Shown: in pieces, positions 22,261 through 29,115 of the stretch | Numbering within the stretch: position 1 is the first letter of the stretch | Layout: the number at the start of each line of letters is the position of its first letter | IMG/VR virus record: IMGVR_UViG_3300042864_002412 | Coordinates: 1 to 40,086 of that record | DNA: 40,086 nucleotides | Reading direction: 5' to 3' (one strand) | From: a virus | Notes under the pieces: generated by a model | What the model was told of the DNA's origin: nothing | Seen by the model: only the letters and a program-made list of their open reading frames with translations | Databases searched by the model: none | Position numbers and translations under genes: made by a program

Positions 22261-22748
22261 TAAAATATCCCCCAAAATTTCTTTTTTGTTTGTGGTTTTT
22301 GTTGTGATTTTACCATATCAAATAAAATATCATTAAAAAATGACCAAGATGATTCTGATAATGATAAGAATTTAATTCCCATTTCTTTATTTTGTCGATC
22401 AATCCACATACCACGACATTTTACAAACGTAGTTTTATCTTTTAATTGAAATACTGCAAAAAATTCATTAGCATTTTTACTTGAAAAATCCCAAAGATTA
22501 ATTTTAATTTTAGCACCACTTATACTAAAATCCAATACATCATATTCTTTATTATTAATTTTAGCTTTTAATTCAGGATGATAATGACGCTTATTATTTC
22601 TTTTAGGATCATTTTTATTTTCAATTGTTTTTTCTTCATTTAATTTTTCTTTATCAGATTTTGAATAAGAATTATCAGAGCCACCATCTTGTCTAATGGC
22701 TCTTAATAATTCTAATGCTAATCTTTGTTTTTTATCTAACTCGATCAT
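22260..22748 (-). CDS. PilZ-domain protein, 162 aa
   Basis: Residues about 50-150 form a PilZ domain: NKRHYHPELKAKI, then the D-x-S-x-x-G motif (Asp73-Phe-Ser75-Ile-Ser-Gly78) and GMWIDRQNKEMGIKFLSL near the end. PilZ domains bind cyclic-di-GMP. The upstream R-x-x-x-R motif is incomplete (Arg54, with His/Pro where the second Arg is expected), so binding may be weak or lost. The first 50 residues are charged and flexible. It lies in a coupled operon with secreted protein, 2H protein and Fe-S carrier genes. A role in host motility or surface control is a guess. Confidence 0.7.
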   Translation of the reverse strand: MIELDKKQRLALELLRAIRQDGGSDNSYSKSDKEKLNEEKTIENKNDPKRNNKRHYHPELKAKINNKEYDVLDFSISGAKIKINLWDFSSKNANEFFAVFQLKDKTTFVKCRGMWIDRQNKEMGIKFLSLSESSWSFFNDILFDMVKSQQKPQTKKKFWGIF

Positions 22749-23059
22749 TATCTTCTTTGTTTAAAATCCTTTGTATCCAAACATTGTACTGATGAAATAA
22801 ATGGTTGTTTGCGTAAAAATAATTCAATTTGATTTAAATCGATATTATTTTCCCAATAAATCATTAATGCTGTATTTAGTTGATGAAACCAAATATATTT
22901 ATATTCGGTTTTGCTTAATTCAACATAAAATTCTTGGGGAGGATCATCATTTAATAAAACATGAACTAATCCAGTATCACAAAAATTTTGTTGTTTTGGA
23001 GTTACAGCAGCCTTTGCGCTAAAACTAAACAAACAAAATAATAAAAATAAAACTTTCAT
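22748..23059 (-). CDS. small secreted protein, 103 aa
   Basis: A Sec signal (MKVLFLLFCLFSFSAKA, cleavage after AKA) is followed by an 86-residue mature part with two cysteines (NFCDTG and SVQCLD). The signal peptide resembles that of the gene at 16818. Periplasmic location is likely; function unknown. The end overlaps the start of the PilZ gene by one base. Confidence 0.65.
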   Translation of the reverse strand: MKVLFLLFCLFSFSAKAAVTPKQQNFCDTGLVHVLLNDDPPQEFYVELSKTEYKYIWFHQLNTALMIYWENNIDLNQIELFLRKQPFISSVQCLDTKDFKQRR

Positions 23060-23509
23060 TTAAAACTCCTTTAAGTCTTTGTGTGGATCTTTACCAATGG
23101 TAATGTGAAGAGGATCATCAAATCGATTAATCAATCCCATTTCTTTGCGAATTTCCATAAGATCATCGGAACGAACTCGAATAACCCAAAAATTACCATT
23201 TTTAACAGAATACGGTTGATTGGAATATTCAAATTCAAACCATTGATTATGGTATTTTTTCCATAACGACGTATCCATATCAACATTGCTTGATACAAAA
23301 TCTCGTTCACCACGAATTACAGAAATGTGGGCACCCCAAGCAGGAACAAGCAAATGTTTATGATAAAGATGATTAACCCACCAACGATAATAATTTGAAA
23401 TTTCTTGATCAACTTGTAAAACTGCCCATCGCTTAACGCGATTTTTCATATTTTGACGATTAGGATCATAAATTAACTTACCGCGAGATTTAAACGGAAA
23501 ATCAAACAT
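23060..23509 (-). CDS. second 2H phosphoesterase-like protein, 149 aa
   Basis: Two motifs fit the 2H active site: HIS (61-63) in WGAHISVIRGE and HIT (135-137) in DPLHITIGKD, 74 residues apart. Between them are a Trp-rich segment and a strand WVIRVRSDDL. It differs clearly from the 2H protein at 18283, so the phage carries two enzymes of the fold. Possible substrates are 2',3'-cyclic phosphates on RNA or cyclic nucleotide signals. First gene of the operon that runs to 21931, behind a consensus promoter. Confidence 0.65.
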   Translation of the reverse strand: MFDFPFKSRGKLIYDPNRQNMKNRVKRWAVLQVDQEISNYYRWWVNHLYHKHLLVPAWGAHISVIRGERDFVSSNVDMDTSLWKKYHNQWFEFEYSNQPYSVKNGNFWVIRVRSDDLMEIRKEMGLINRFDDPLHITIGKDPHKDLKEF

Positions 23510-23542
23510 TTTTTTACTCCCCCAATCTAAAAATGATAATAG

Positions 23543-23571
23543 ATTATATGAGAAACAATATTCATTGTCAA
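23543..23571 (-). promoter_or_regulatory. perfect-consensus sigma70 promoter
   Basis: Minus-strand TTGACA (23566-23571), 17-nt spacer, TATAAT (23543-23548): both boxes match consensus. It drives the 2H-secreted-PilZ-IscA operon; its -35 overlaps the last codon of family paralogue 4. Confidence 0.85.
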
Positions 23572-23879
23572 GAATATTTTAAAAGCATTTCTACTTGAAA
23601 GGCGTTATCTTGATTTGGGTGATCTGCTAACCAATCTTTTACATTTCTAAAATAACATTTATCATTTAAATAAAACTCTTTTTTACCATCTGAGAGAATA
23701 ATCCCTGGTCCAGTTAAACGATGCCAAATAAATCCTTTTTTACACCAAATTTTAACTCCTGTTGATAAATTTTCAAGTGCAGGTGTAATTTCATCAGGAG
23801 ATGAAATTTCATTACGAGGAATTTCATTTTTAGTATCGGTTGTAAATTTTTCACCATCAATATAATAAATATAAGTCAT
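23568..23879 (-). CDS. HRLTGPA-family paralogue 4 (type A), 103 aa
   Basis: YIYYIDGEKFTTDTKNEIPR, ISSPDEITPALE, KIWCKKGFIWHRLTGPGIIL, FYLNDKCYFRNVKDWLADHPN and the type A end QDNAFQVEMLLKYS. One extra residue before the N-V segment compared with other copies. ATG follows AAAGGATATTTA; the gene is divergent from gp25, 22 nt away. Confidence 0.85.
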   Translation of the reverse strand: MTYIYYIDGEKFTTDTKNEIPRNEISSPDEITPALENLSTGVKIWCKKGFIWHRLTGPGIILSDGKKEFYLNDKCYFRNVKDWLADHPNQDNAFQVEMLLKYS

Positions 23880-23888
23880 TAAATATCC

Positions 23889-23896
23889 TTTAAATA
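23889..23896 (+). promoter_or_regulatory. TTTAAATA box directly before gp25
   Basis: TTTAAATATTT ends just before ATG at 23902; no ribosome site. Same arrangement as at 18271. Confidence 0.3.
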
Positions 23897-23901
23897 TTTT
23901 T

Positions 23902-24282
23902 ATGGTTTATTTTCGTGGTTGGGAAGCGCCCAACGATCCTAGAGATAAAAATTTTGAATTGGTTGATATTCCTTTAGTTAAAAGGAGTTTAATGAATCAT
24001 TTTAACACAAGAATAGGTGAACGTGTTATGCGCCCTGATTGGGGTTGTAGAATTTGGAATTATTTAGCCGAACCATTTGTGCAAAGTACAAAAGATGCAA
24101 TTGTTGCGGAAGCAATGCGAATCGTAGATGAACAAAAAGGTCGGGTTAGATTGGATTATATTAATGTTGTAAATTATGAATATGGTGTAAGAATAGAAAT
24201 GACTTTAACCTATGTTCCAGAAAACGTTATTGATAATTATACAATAGAATTTAATCGAGAACAATTATCAATGAATGTGTGA
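23902..24282 (+). CDS. 25: gp25-like baseplate wedge protein, 126 aa
   Basis: The sequence fits the gpW/GP25 family: a flexible N-terminus, LVKRSLMNHFNTRIGERVMR, then PDWGCRIWNYLAEPF and a C-terminal strand region (GVRIEMTLTYVPENVIDNYT). In T4-type phages gp25 is a baseplate wedge subunit that helps start sheath assembly, and it is shared by most contractile systems. Length matches T4 gp25 (132). It has no obvious ribosome site. Its end overlaps the frameshifted frame described at 24268. Confidence 0.9.
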   Translation: MVYFRGWEAPNDPRDKNFELVDIPLVKRSLMNHFNTRIGERVMRPDWGCRIWNYLAEPFVQSTKDAIVAEAMRIVDEQKGRVRLDYINVVNYEYGVRIEMTLTYVPENVIDNYTIEFNREQLSMNV

Positions 24283-24467
24283 TTTTAAATTTTCAATAAA
24301 TTTATTATTAAATAAGCAATTTTTTGGTAAATTATTAATATCGAAAAATTGTAAGTCTTTGATTTCATTAGTAAATTTAAATTGATTTAAAATCTCTTCT
24401 TTATTACATTTAACAAAATAAGTTGAATAAACAAAACCATAAAAACAATACCGGCACCTTTTTTCAT
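24268..24467 (-). pseudogene. frameshifted small gene, Nudix-tail-like
   Basis: ATG at 24467 follows AAAAAGGAATAAATT, but its frame stops after 26 codons. Adding one base in the run of six T (24459-24464) gives a continuous 66-residue reading, MKKRCRYCFYGFVYSTYFVK and on to FDINNLPKNCLFNNKFIENL. The second half resembles the C-terminal end of Nudix hydrolases (strand, then F-D-x-x-x-L-P). Either a decayed gene or a homopolymer sequencing error; chance open frames of this length are uncommon in such AT-rich DNA. Confidence 0.4.
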
Positions 24468-24480
24468 AATTTATTCCTTT

Positions 24481-24813
24481 TTAATTTTGTAAAAACCACA
24501 AAACTCGTTCAGTTTCTGTTTTTATTCCAATTGCATCGAAGTATAAATCGGGATTTGGATGATCATTAATCCATTCTTTTATAGAAGGATAACCAATTCC
24601 ATTTAAATAAAATTCTTCTGTCCCATCAAACCAAATTCTAGCTGGCCCAGTTAATCGATGCCAAATTACTTTTTTTTCAAACCAAGATTTATATCCATCA
24701 GATAAATCTTCAAAAGCAGGAATATCATCATTGGGGGATGAAATATCATAAAAATTAATTCCATCTTTATTATCGGTTGTAAATTTATTTCCATCAACAT
24801 AATAAATAAACAT
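24481..24813 (-). CDS. HRLTGPA-family paralogue 5 (type B), 110 aa
   Basis: FIYYVDGNKFTTDNKDGINF, ISSPNDDIPAFE, KSWFEKKVIWHRLTGPARIW (Phe replaces the usual Cys after Trp), FYLNGIGYPSIKEWINDHPN and the type B end PDLYFDAIGIKTETERVLWF. The start overlaps the stop of the 133-aa gene by one base, as for paralogue 2. Confidence 0.85.
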   Translation of the reverse strand: MFIYYVDGNKFTTDNKDGINFYDISSPNDDIPAFEDLSDGYKSWFEKKVIWHRLTGPARIWFDGTEEFYLNGIGYPSIKEWINDHPNPDLYFDAIGIKTETERVLWFLQN

Positions 24814-25214
24814 TAAGAATATTTTTCATCCTTAATTTGAAATTGAACCCATTCAAAAGGTGAATTTTCTAAAACTTCTTTTGAATTAGCATAAACTCTA
24901 ATTACATGATCGGCTGGTTTAAGTTTGTTCATTTTCATGCCGTTTTTACCATAACGATTAATCCAAGGAAGATTTTCAACATAAACATCGATGTTTTGTT
25001 GTTTAAAATAATCAGCAATTTTTGCAGTTTCAGGAAATACGCCAAACATATTTTCCAATTTACTACAATCATAAACCGCTAACACGCTCCAATTTAAAGC
25101 TAACTTTTGTGTCCAAATGCTATCATTTTCAAATGGATTAACATTTTCAATAACTCGTTCAAAAGTTGCTTCTTTTTGTTCTCTTGCGTGTGGATCAAAA
25201 ACTACATTACTCAT
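24813..25214 (-). CDS. hypothetical protein, 133 aa
   Basis: Predicted alpha/beta protein: NWSVLAVYDCSKLENMFGVF near the middle, a DHVIRVYANSKEVLENSPFE strand-helix toward the end. No family recognised. The spacing suggests co-transcription with the HAD gene just upstream (1 nt gap) and family paralogue 5 downstream (1-nt overlap). ATG lies after AGGAGTATAAT. Confidence 0.6.
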   Translation of the reverse strand: MSNVVFDPHAREQKEATFERVIENVNPFENDSIWTQKLALNWSVLAVYDCSKLENMFGVFPETAKIADYFKQQNIDVYVENLPWINRYGKNGMKMNKLKPADHVIRVYANSKEVLENSPFEWVQFQIKDEKYS

Positions 25215-25215
25215 A

Positions 25216-25689
25216 TTATACTCCTAAAATGTTTTTAAGTTCAGTTAAAGTTTGTTTGGTATTTTTATGCCAAATTGGCACACCATTTGCCGCTGCCCAC
25301 CGCTTGCAATTGCTTTTAAAATCATCAATGAGAATATCACCAGGATTTCTCATAAATGATGCTTTATTTCTTGACAAACAAGTGTGAACCGTAAATTCAG
25401 GCCAATGCTGATTAAAGAAATCACGTTTGCCCTTATCAGCAACTTCATAATTTGATTTAGGGCAACCTGTAATGATTACAGGTTCATAACCCAATTCCCT
25501 TACGCCTGCAACTAATTCATCAGCATCATACCGCTTGGGGATAGTATGCCAAAAATCTTCAAATTCATTTAAACGACGCCACATTTCTTCATCAGGCAAC
25601 CGACGATGATCACAATTAAGCAATTCGCGCGCCCTGCGATCAAAATCAGCCAAAACACCATCGGAATCTAAAAAAACAGTTAATGACAT
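25216..25689 (-). CDS. HAD-family 5'(3')-deoxyribonucleotidase-like phosphatase, 157 aa
   Basis: HAD motif I is FLDSDGVLADFD (nucleophile Asp8, acid Asp10), motif II Thr74 in VIITG, motif III Lys109 in SRNKASF, motif IV Asp122-Asp123 in ILIDD. The length, the DGVLADFD start and the short cap fit the NT5C-type deoxyribonucleotidases common in phages, which dephosphorylate deoxynucleoside monophosphates. Together with the two deaminases this suggests nucleotide-pool remodelling. ATG follows AAGGAGATTTTTA. First gene of a three-gene unit ending with paralogue 5. Confidence 0.8.
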   Translation of the reverse strand: MSLTVFLDSDGVLADFDRRARELLNCDHRRLPDEEMWRRLNEFEDFWHTIPKRYDADELVAGVRELGYEPVIITGCPKSNYEVADKGKRDFFNQHWPEFTVHTCLSRNKASFMRNPGDILIDDFKSNCKRWAAANGVPIWHKNTKQTLTELKNILGV

Positions 25690-25736
25690 TAAAAATCTCC
25701 TTGTTAGTTTTCAAATTTGCCATTAATTGATGATTT

Positions 25737-25742
25737 TGTCAA
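25737..25742 (-). promoter_or_regulatory. -35 element for the HAD gene unit
   Basis: Minus-strand TTGACA; the expected -10 is poor (CAAATT at 17 nt). It stands directly beyond the terminator at 25761. Confidence 0.4.
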
Positions 25743-25760
25743 GAATTTATTTTATATGAA

Positions 25761-25784
25761 AAAAGCGGGAAATTTCCCGCTTTT
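25761..25784 (-). terminator. perfect 24-bp palindromic terminator
   Basis: Arms AAAAGCGGGAAA / TTTCCCGCTTTT with no loop bases; downstream of the 63-aa gene. Confidence 0.8.
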
Positions 25785-25799
25785 AATTTAAGTTTAAAA

Positions 25800-25991
25800 C
25801 TATTCCAATTCAATTTCTTCAATAAAAATATATTTTCGAGGAATAATTTCATAATTAACTAATTGATCGATAATATACTCGTTTGCTTTTTCAATATTAG
25901 TAAAAGCTTTATTAATTTCAACCGCGCGATGATCAGAGGTCATACTTCCATTCCAGTCAGTATAAACAACATAAATTTTTTTATTTTCCAT
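25800..25991 (-). CDS. small hypothetical protein, 63 aa
   Basis: MENKKIYVVYTDWNGSMTSD starts a small beta-alpha protein; the middle helix is INKAFTNIEKANEYIIDQLV and the tail is acidic. ATG follows AAAGGATATATAATT. Single gene, with a consensus promoter that carries the AGAAAATTTTCT palindrome and a strong terminator. No family recognised. Confidence 0.65.
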   Translation of the reverse strand: MENKKIYVVYTDWNGSMTSDHRAVEINKAFTNIEKANEYIIDQLVNYEIIPRKYIFIEEIELE

Positions 25992-26028
25992 AATTATATA
26001 TCCTTTATTCTGTCTCGTTGATGAAACT

Positions 26029-26057
26029 AATATAGAAAATTTTCTAAGTTATGTCAA
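26029..26057 (-). promoter_or_regulatory. consensus promoter with AGAAAATTTTCT palindrome
   Basis: Minus-strand TTGACA (26052-26057), 17-nt spacer ending AGAAAATTTTC, TATATT (26029-26034). The 17 bases from the palindrome through the -10 box are the same as at 8271-8287. Confidence 0.75.
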
Positions 26058-26060
26058 GAG

Positions 26061-26729
26061 TTATTTTCTTAATTCAATTAAAATACTTAATGCGTTAAAT
26101 TGCTCATAACTAGGATCATGCTTTTTTATAACAACTGTTTCTTTTTTATAAACATAAACATTATTGCTTAATAATAACATTAAAGGACATAATTTTTTAA
26201 CAGTAGTAATATGAAGATTATTATCTCTACATCCAATAACTAAATCGTCAATTTCTATTTCAGTACCAATTTTATCTAAATGAACAATTTTTGGTTTTTC
26301 TTTTTTAACTTTATTTTTACGTAATAAATTTACATGTGTTAATCCATAACTATGAGATAAAAATAAATCATCACTTATATCAAGTTCAATAGAATTTTCA
26401 CCATTAAAATTTTCATAAAATTTATTGAATAAATTTTTATGAATACGATTACACATAAATTGATTTATTGTAAATTTAGTATTTTCTTTTCTAAAATATT
26501 CATTTACCGTTGTACTATCAATATATCGTTGTTCAGAAAAAATAATGTGGAATATTTTACTTAATGATATTTCAAAATCAATTTCGCCATCTTTTATAAA
26601 TCTTAATCGTCCTTGTTCAATTTGACGATCTAAAACATATTCTTTATTATTTCTATAATAAATGAAATTTTTTACTTCAAATACCATTTGATTTTTTAAT
26701 CCGGCATTACAAATTTTTAATGTTTTCAT
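26061..26729 (-). CDS. hypothetical protein, 222 aa
   Basis: A beta-rich N-terminal third (KNFIYYRNNKEYVLDRQIEQ), a helical centre (VNEYFRKENTKFTINQFMCN) and a C-terminal part with IGTEIEIDDLVIGC and a KKETVVIKKH strand. No family recognised. It is coupled to the 164-aa gene by a 4-nt overlap, in the UvsW transcription unit. Confidence 0.6.
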   Translation of the reverse strand: MKTLKICNAGLKNQMVFEVKNFIYYRNNKEYVLDRQIEQGRLRFIKDGEIDFEISLSKIFHIIFSEQRYIDSTTVNEYFRKENTKFTINQFMCNRIHKNLFNKFYENFNGENSIELDISDDLFLSHSYGLTHVNLLRKNKVKKEKPKIVHLDKIGTEIEIDDLVIGCRDNNLHITTVKKLCPLMLLLSNNVYVYKKETVVIKKHDPSYEQFNALSILIELRK

Positions 26730-27220
26730 TGAAATATTTTTCCTATATCAAGCATATCTGGAATTTTTACTTCTGGTGGACAAATAAAAATACAACAATT
26801 TTTCTTAATTGGGTAACTTAATAAATGACCATTTTTTAATAAAGGCCATAATATATCCATATTTGGATAACGATCAATTAATTCAATCGGTAAAAATTCA
26901 GGATAGAAACCGCGTAAAGGATCAAAACCAAAAGCACAAAATGGACGTTTTCTTAATTCAGTAATTTCAATCATTTCAATATATTCACAGTTTCTGTCTG
27001 CTACTGCTATTTTCCAATTTAACGGCAACTGAATTACAGCATCGCCTATTTTTAATACTCCAACCGGCCAAGATTCTTGTACTAACATGTCTAATAAATT
27101 GAATTTAAAATCAACATCGTTTTGATTACTCCAATCTAAAATACAATAAAAATTTTCTACTTTTACATTTATATTGCTCATGTCAATATGAGCGCCAGTA
27201 TTATCTAATAATTTAATCAT
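26726..27220 (-). CDS. hypothetical protein, 164 aa
   Basis: I start it at ATG 27220 (MIKLLDNTGAHIDMSN) after GAGAGAACAAAAC; the frame is open for 15 codons more but those lie within the UvsW-like gene. The start overlaps the helicase stop by 8 nt. Features: FDPLRGFYPEFLPIELID and NCCIFICPPEVKIPDML. It looks like a compact alpha/beta protein of a T4-like replication cluster; function unknown. Confidence 0.6.
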   Translation of the reverse strand: MIKLLDNTGAHIDMSNINVKVENFYCILDWSNQNDVDFKFNLLDMLVQESWPVGVLKIGDAVIQLPLNWKIAVADRNCEYIEMIEITELRKRPFCAFGFDPLRGFYPEFLPIELIDRYPNMDILWPLLKNGHLLSYPIKKNCCIFICPPEVKIPDMLDIGKIFQ

Positions 27221-28658
27221 GTTTTGTTCTCTCAAATGGATATTCAGCTTCTTTATAATAGGCAATTCTTTGTTCAGTATGACGTTTAGAATATTTCATA
27301 TTAGAACATATATCAAATATCCTAACATGGGTTTTATCTTTTGCCATTCTTAACCCACGACCAATACTTTGAATTACTTTTACATATGATTTTCCAGGTT
27401 CAAATAAAACCACATTAAAAAGTCTGGCAATATTTAAACCAACCGCAGCAATACCAAATGTTGCAATCAAAGGTTTTTCATTTTCAGTTTTAAAACTCAA
27501 ATATTCTGCCATACGATCTTTGTTTTTAGTTCCACCTGATATAAATTTACTTCCTGGTATTAATTGTTCTAATTGTTTACCAGTTTCAATATTATTAACT
27601 AATATCAATGTATTTCCATTATTAATAATTTCATCATTAATAATTTTTGATACTTTATTTAATCTTGCTTTATCAGTTGTAGCAAATTTATATTCTTCAT
27701 GATAATCAGTAAATTTATTATTTTCTTTTGTTTCAATAATTTTTATTTCACAAGTGCTTAATACTTTTGTATCTTGTAATTGTTTGGCTGTTACTTGCCC
27801 GATAACATCACCAATACTGCATAATAAAGAAACTTGATCTATTTCTTCTTTTGGTAATGTACCTGTTAATCCCCAACGTAAAGGAACATCACTTAAATAA
27901 TCAGTTAATAAAGTTTTGATTTCATTTGACTTACCAAGATGTGTTTCATCAACAATTACTGCTGCTAATTCTTCAGCATAAGTTTCAATTGGAAAATCAA
28001 TGTCTTTTTTCTTTTTGCTTAATTTACTAAAGCTTTGCCAAGTTGCAACAGTATGTTGATGACCTACTTCTTTTCTTCCGCCATAATAAACGCCAACATC
28101 TAAACCAAGAAGTTTAAAATCTTCTTCAGTTTGTGTAACCAAATCTCTGTTAGGAACGATGGTTAATGTTTTTCCATAAGTTTCAACTATTGAACATAAA
28201 GTTGCTAAACATAATGTTTTTCCTGCCCCTGTTGCAGCAAGAAAAATACCTTGTGGAGTTGAAAGCATACCATTGATAATTTCTACTTGATGAGAACGTA
28301 AAATAATAGGTTGATTTTCTGCTGGATGACCAATAGGCCAAGTTAAATGAGAAAGATAATTTTCATCCACTCTTTTTGTTAGTTCTGGAATTGTTCTACG
28401 GCGATCATCTAAAATAACTTCGTACTTGTTTTGTTCTACAATTGGAAGTAATTTAGGAAGTAAATTAAGAAAGCTATTGCCTGCAATATCACAATAGCTA
28501 GTAGCTCCATCCCAATGACCAAGTTTATAACTCATAGCATGTTTAGCTGATGGAATAAAATATTTTACTGCTGCGTTTAATTGTCTTCTTGTTGCAGGGT
28601 CTAAATCGGTAAATCTTATGTTTACTTGATCTTTTATTATTAAAGTTGTTTTATTCAT
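27213..28658 (-). CDS. uvsW: UvsW-like superfamily 2 helicase, 481 aa
   Basis: The helicase motifs are in order: Walker A ATGAGKT (142-148), DETH (237-240), GLTGT (263-267) and the C-terminal Q-x-x-GRGLR motif VI (QSIGRGLRM). The first 115 residues (FTDLDPATRRQLNAAVKYFI, then a LGHWDG element) match the small N-terminal domain of T4 UvsW. Length is near that of T4 UvsW (about 500). UvsW is a DNA helicase for branch migration, rescue of stalled forks and removal of R-loops, and shifts the phage to recombination-dependent replication. A bacterial relative is RecG-like only in role. ATG follows AAGAGGTAACAA. Confidence 0.85.
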   Translation of the reverse strand: MNKTTLIIKDQVNIRFTDLDPATRRQLNAAVKYFIPSAKHAMSYKLGHWDGATSYCDIAGNSFLNLLPKLLPIVEQNKYEVILDDRRRTIPELTKRVDENYLSHLTWPIGHPAENQPIILRSHQVEIINGMLSTPQGIFLAATGAGKTLCLATLCSIVETYGKTLTIVPNRDLVTQTEEDFKLLGLDVGVYYGGRKEVGHQHTVATWQSFSKLSKKKKDIDFPIETYAEELAAVIVDETHLGKSNEIKTLLTDYLSDVPLRWGLTGTLPKEEIDQVSLLCSIGDVIGQVTAKQLQDTKVLSTCEIKIIETKENNKFTDYHEEYKFATTDKARLNKVSKIINDEIINNGNTLILVNNIETGKQLEQLIPGSKFISGGTKNKDRMAEYLSFKTENEKPLIATFGIAAVGLNIARLFNVVLFEPGKSYVKVIQSIGRGLRMAKDKTHVRIFDICSNMKYSKRHTEQRIAYYKEAEYPFERTKHD

Positions 28659-28725
28659 TTGTTACCTCTTATTTTTTAAAAATAACAGTTAATGAATAAA
28701 AATACAAAATTTAAATTTTAATTGT

Positions 28726-28754
28726 TTGACTTTTTTATTATTTCATTTTATTCT
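28726..28754 (+). promoter_or_regulatory. promoter of family paralogue 6
   Basis: TTGACT (28726-28731), 17-nt spacer, TATTCT (28749-28754), 28 nt before ATG. Confidence 0.65.
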
Positions 28755-28781
28755 TGATTGTTTTTAACAAGGAGAAATAAC

Positions 28782-29084
28782 ATGTATAAATTTTATATTG
28801 ATGGAAAAGAATTTTTAACCGATGATTTTAATAATATTCCTAGACATGATATTTCATCACTCGATGAAAATACGCCAGCATTTGAAAATTTAGAAACTGG
28901 TTATAAACGATGGTGTGAAAAAGGAAATATTTGGCATCGATTAACTGGACCTGCCATTATTTGGTCAGATGGGAAAGAATTTTGGTTAAATGATCAACCA
29001 TATGAAAATGTTGATGAATGGCTAAAATACCATCCAAATCAAGACGAAGCTTTCAAGAAAGAAATGCTTAAACTTTGGAACTAA
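28782..29084 (+). CDS. HRLTGPA-family paralogue 6 (type A), 100 aa
   Basis: The ATG at 28782, after AAGGAGAAATAAC, gives MYKFYIDGKEFLTDDF; upstream codons in the same frame are ignored. Then ISSLDENTPAFE, KRWCEKGNIWHRLTGPAIIW, FWLNDQPYENVDEWLKYHPN and a type A end whose last residues differ (QDEAFKKEMLKLWN). Single-gene unit: own promoter and own terminator. Faces away from the UvsW-like gene. Confidence 0.85.
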   Translation: MYKFYIDGKEFLTDDFNNIPRHDISSLDENTPAFENLETGYKRWCEKGNIWHRLTGPAIIWSDGKEFWLNDQPYENVDEWLKYHPNQDEAFKKEMLKLWN

Positions 29085-29087
29085 AAG

Positions 29088-29115
29088 AAAAGGGGAAAAT
29101 TAATTTTCCCCTTTT
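29088..29115. terminator. perfect 28-bp palindromic terminator
   Basis: Arms AAAAGGGGAAAATT / AATTTTCCCCTTTT. It serves paralogue 6 and the convergent 359-aa gene. Confidence 0.85.
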
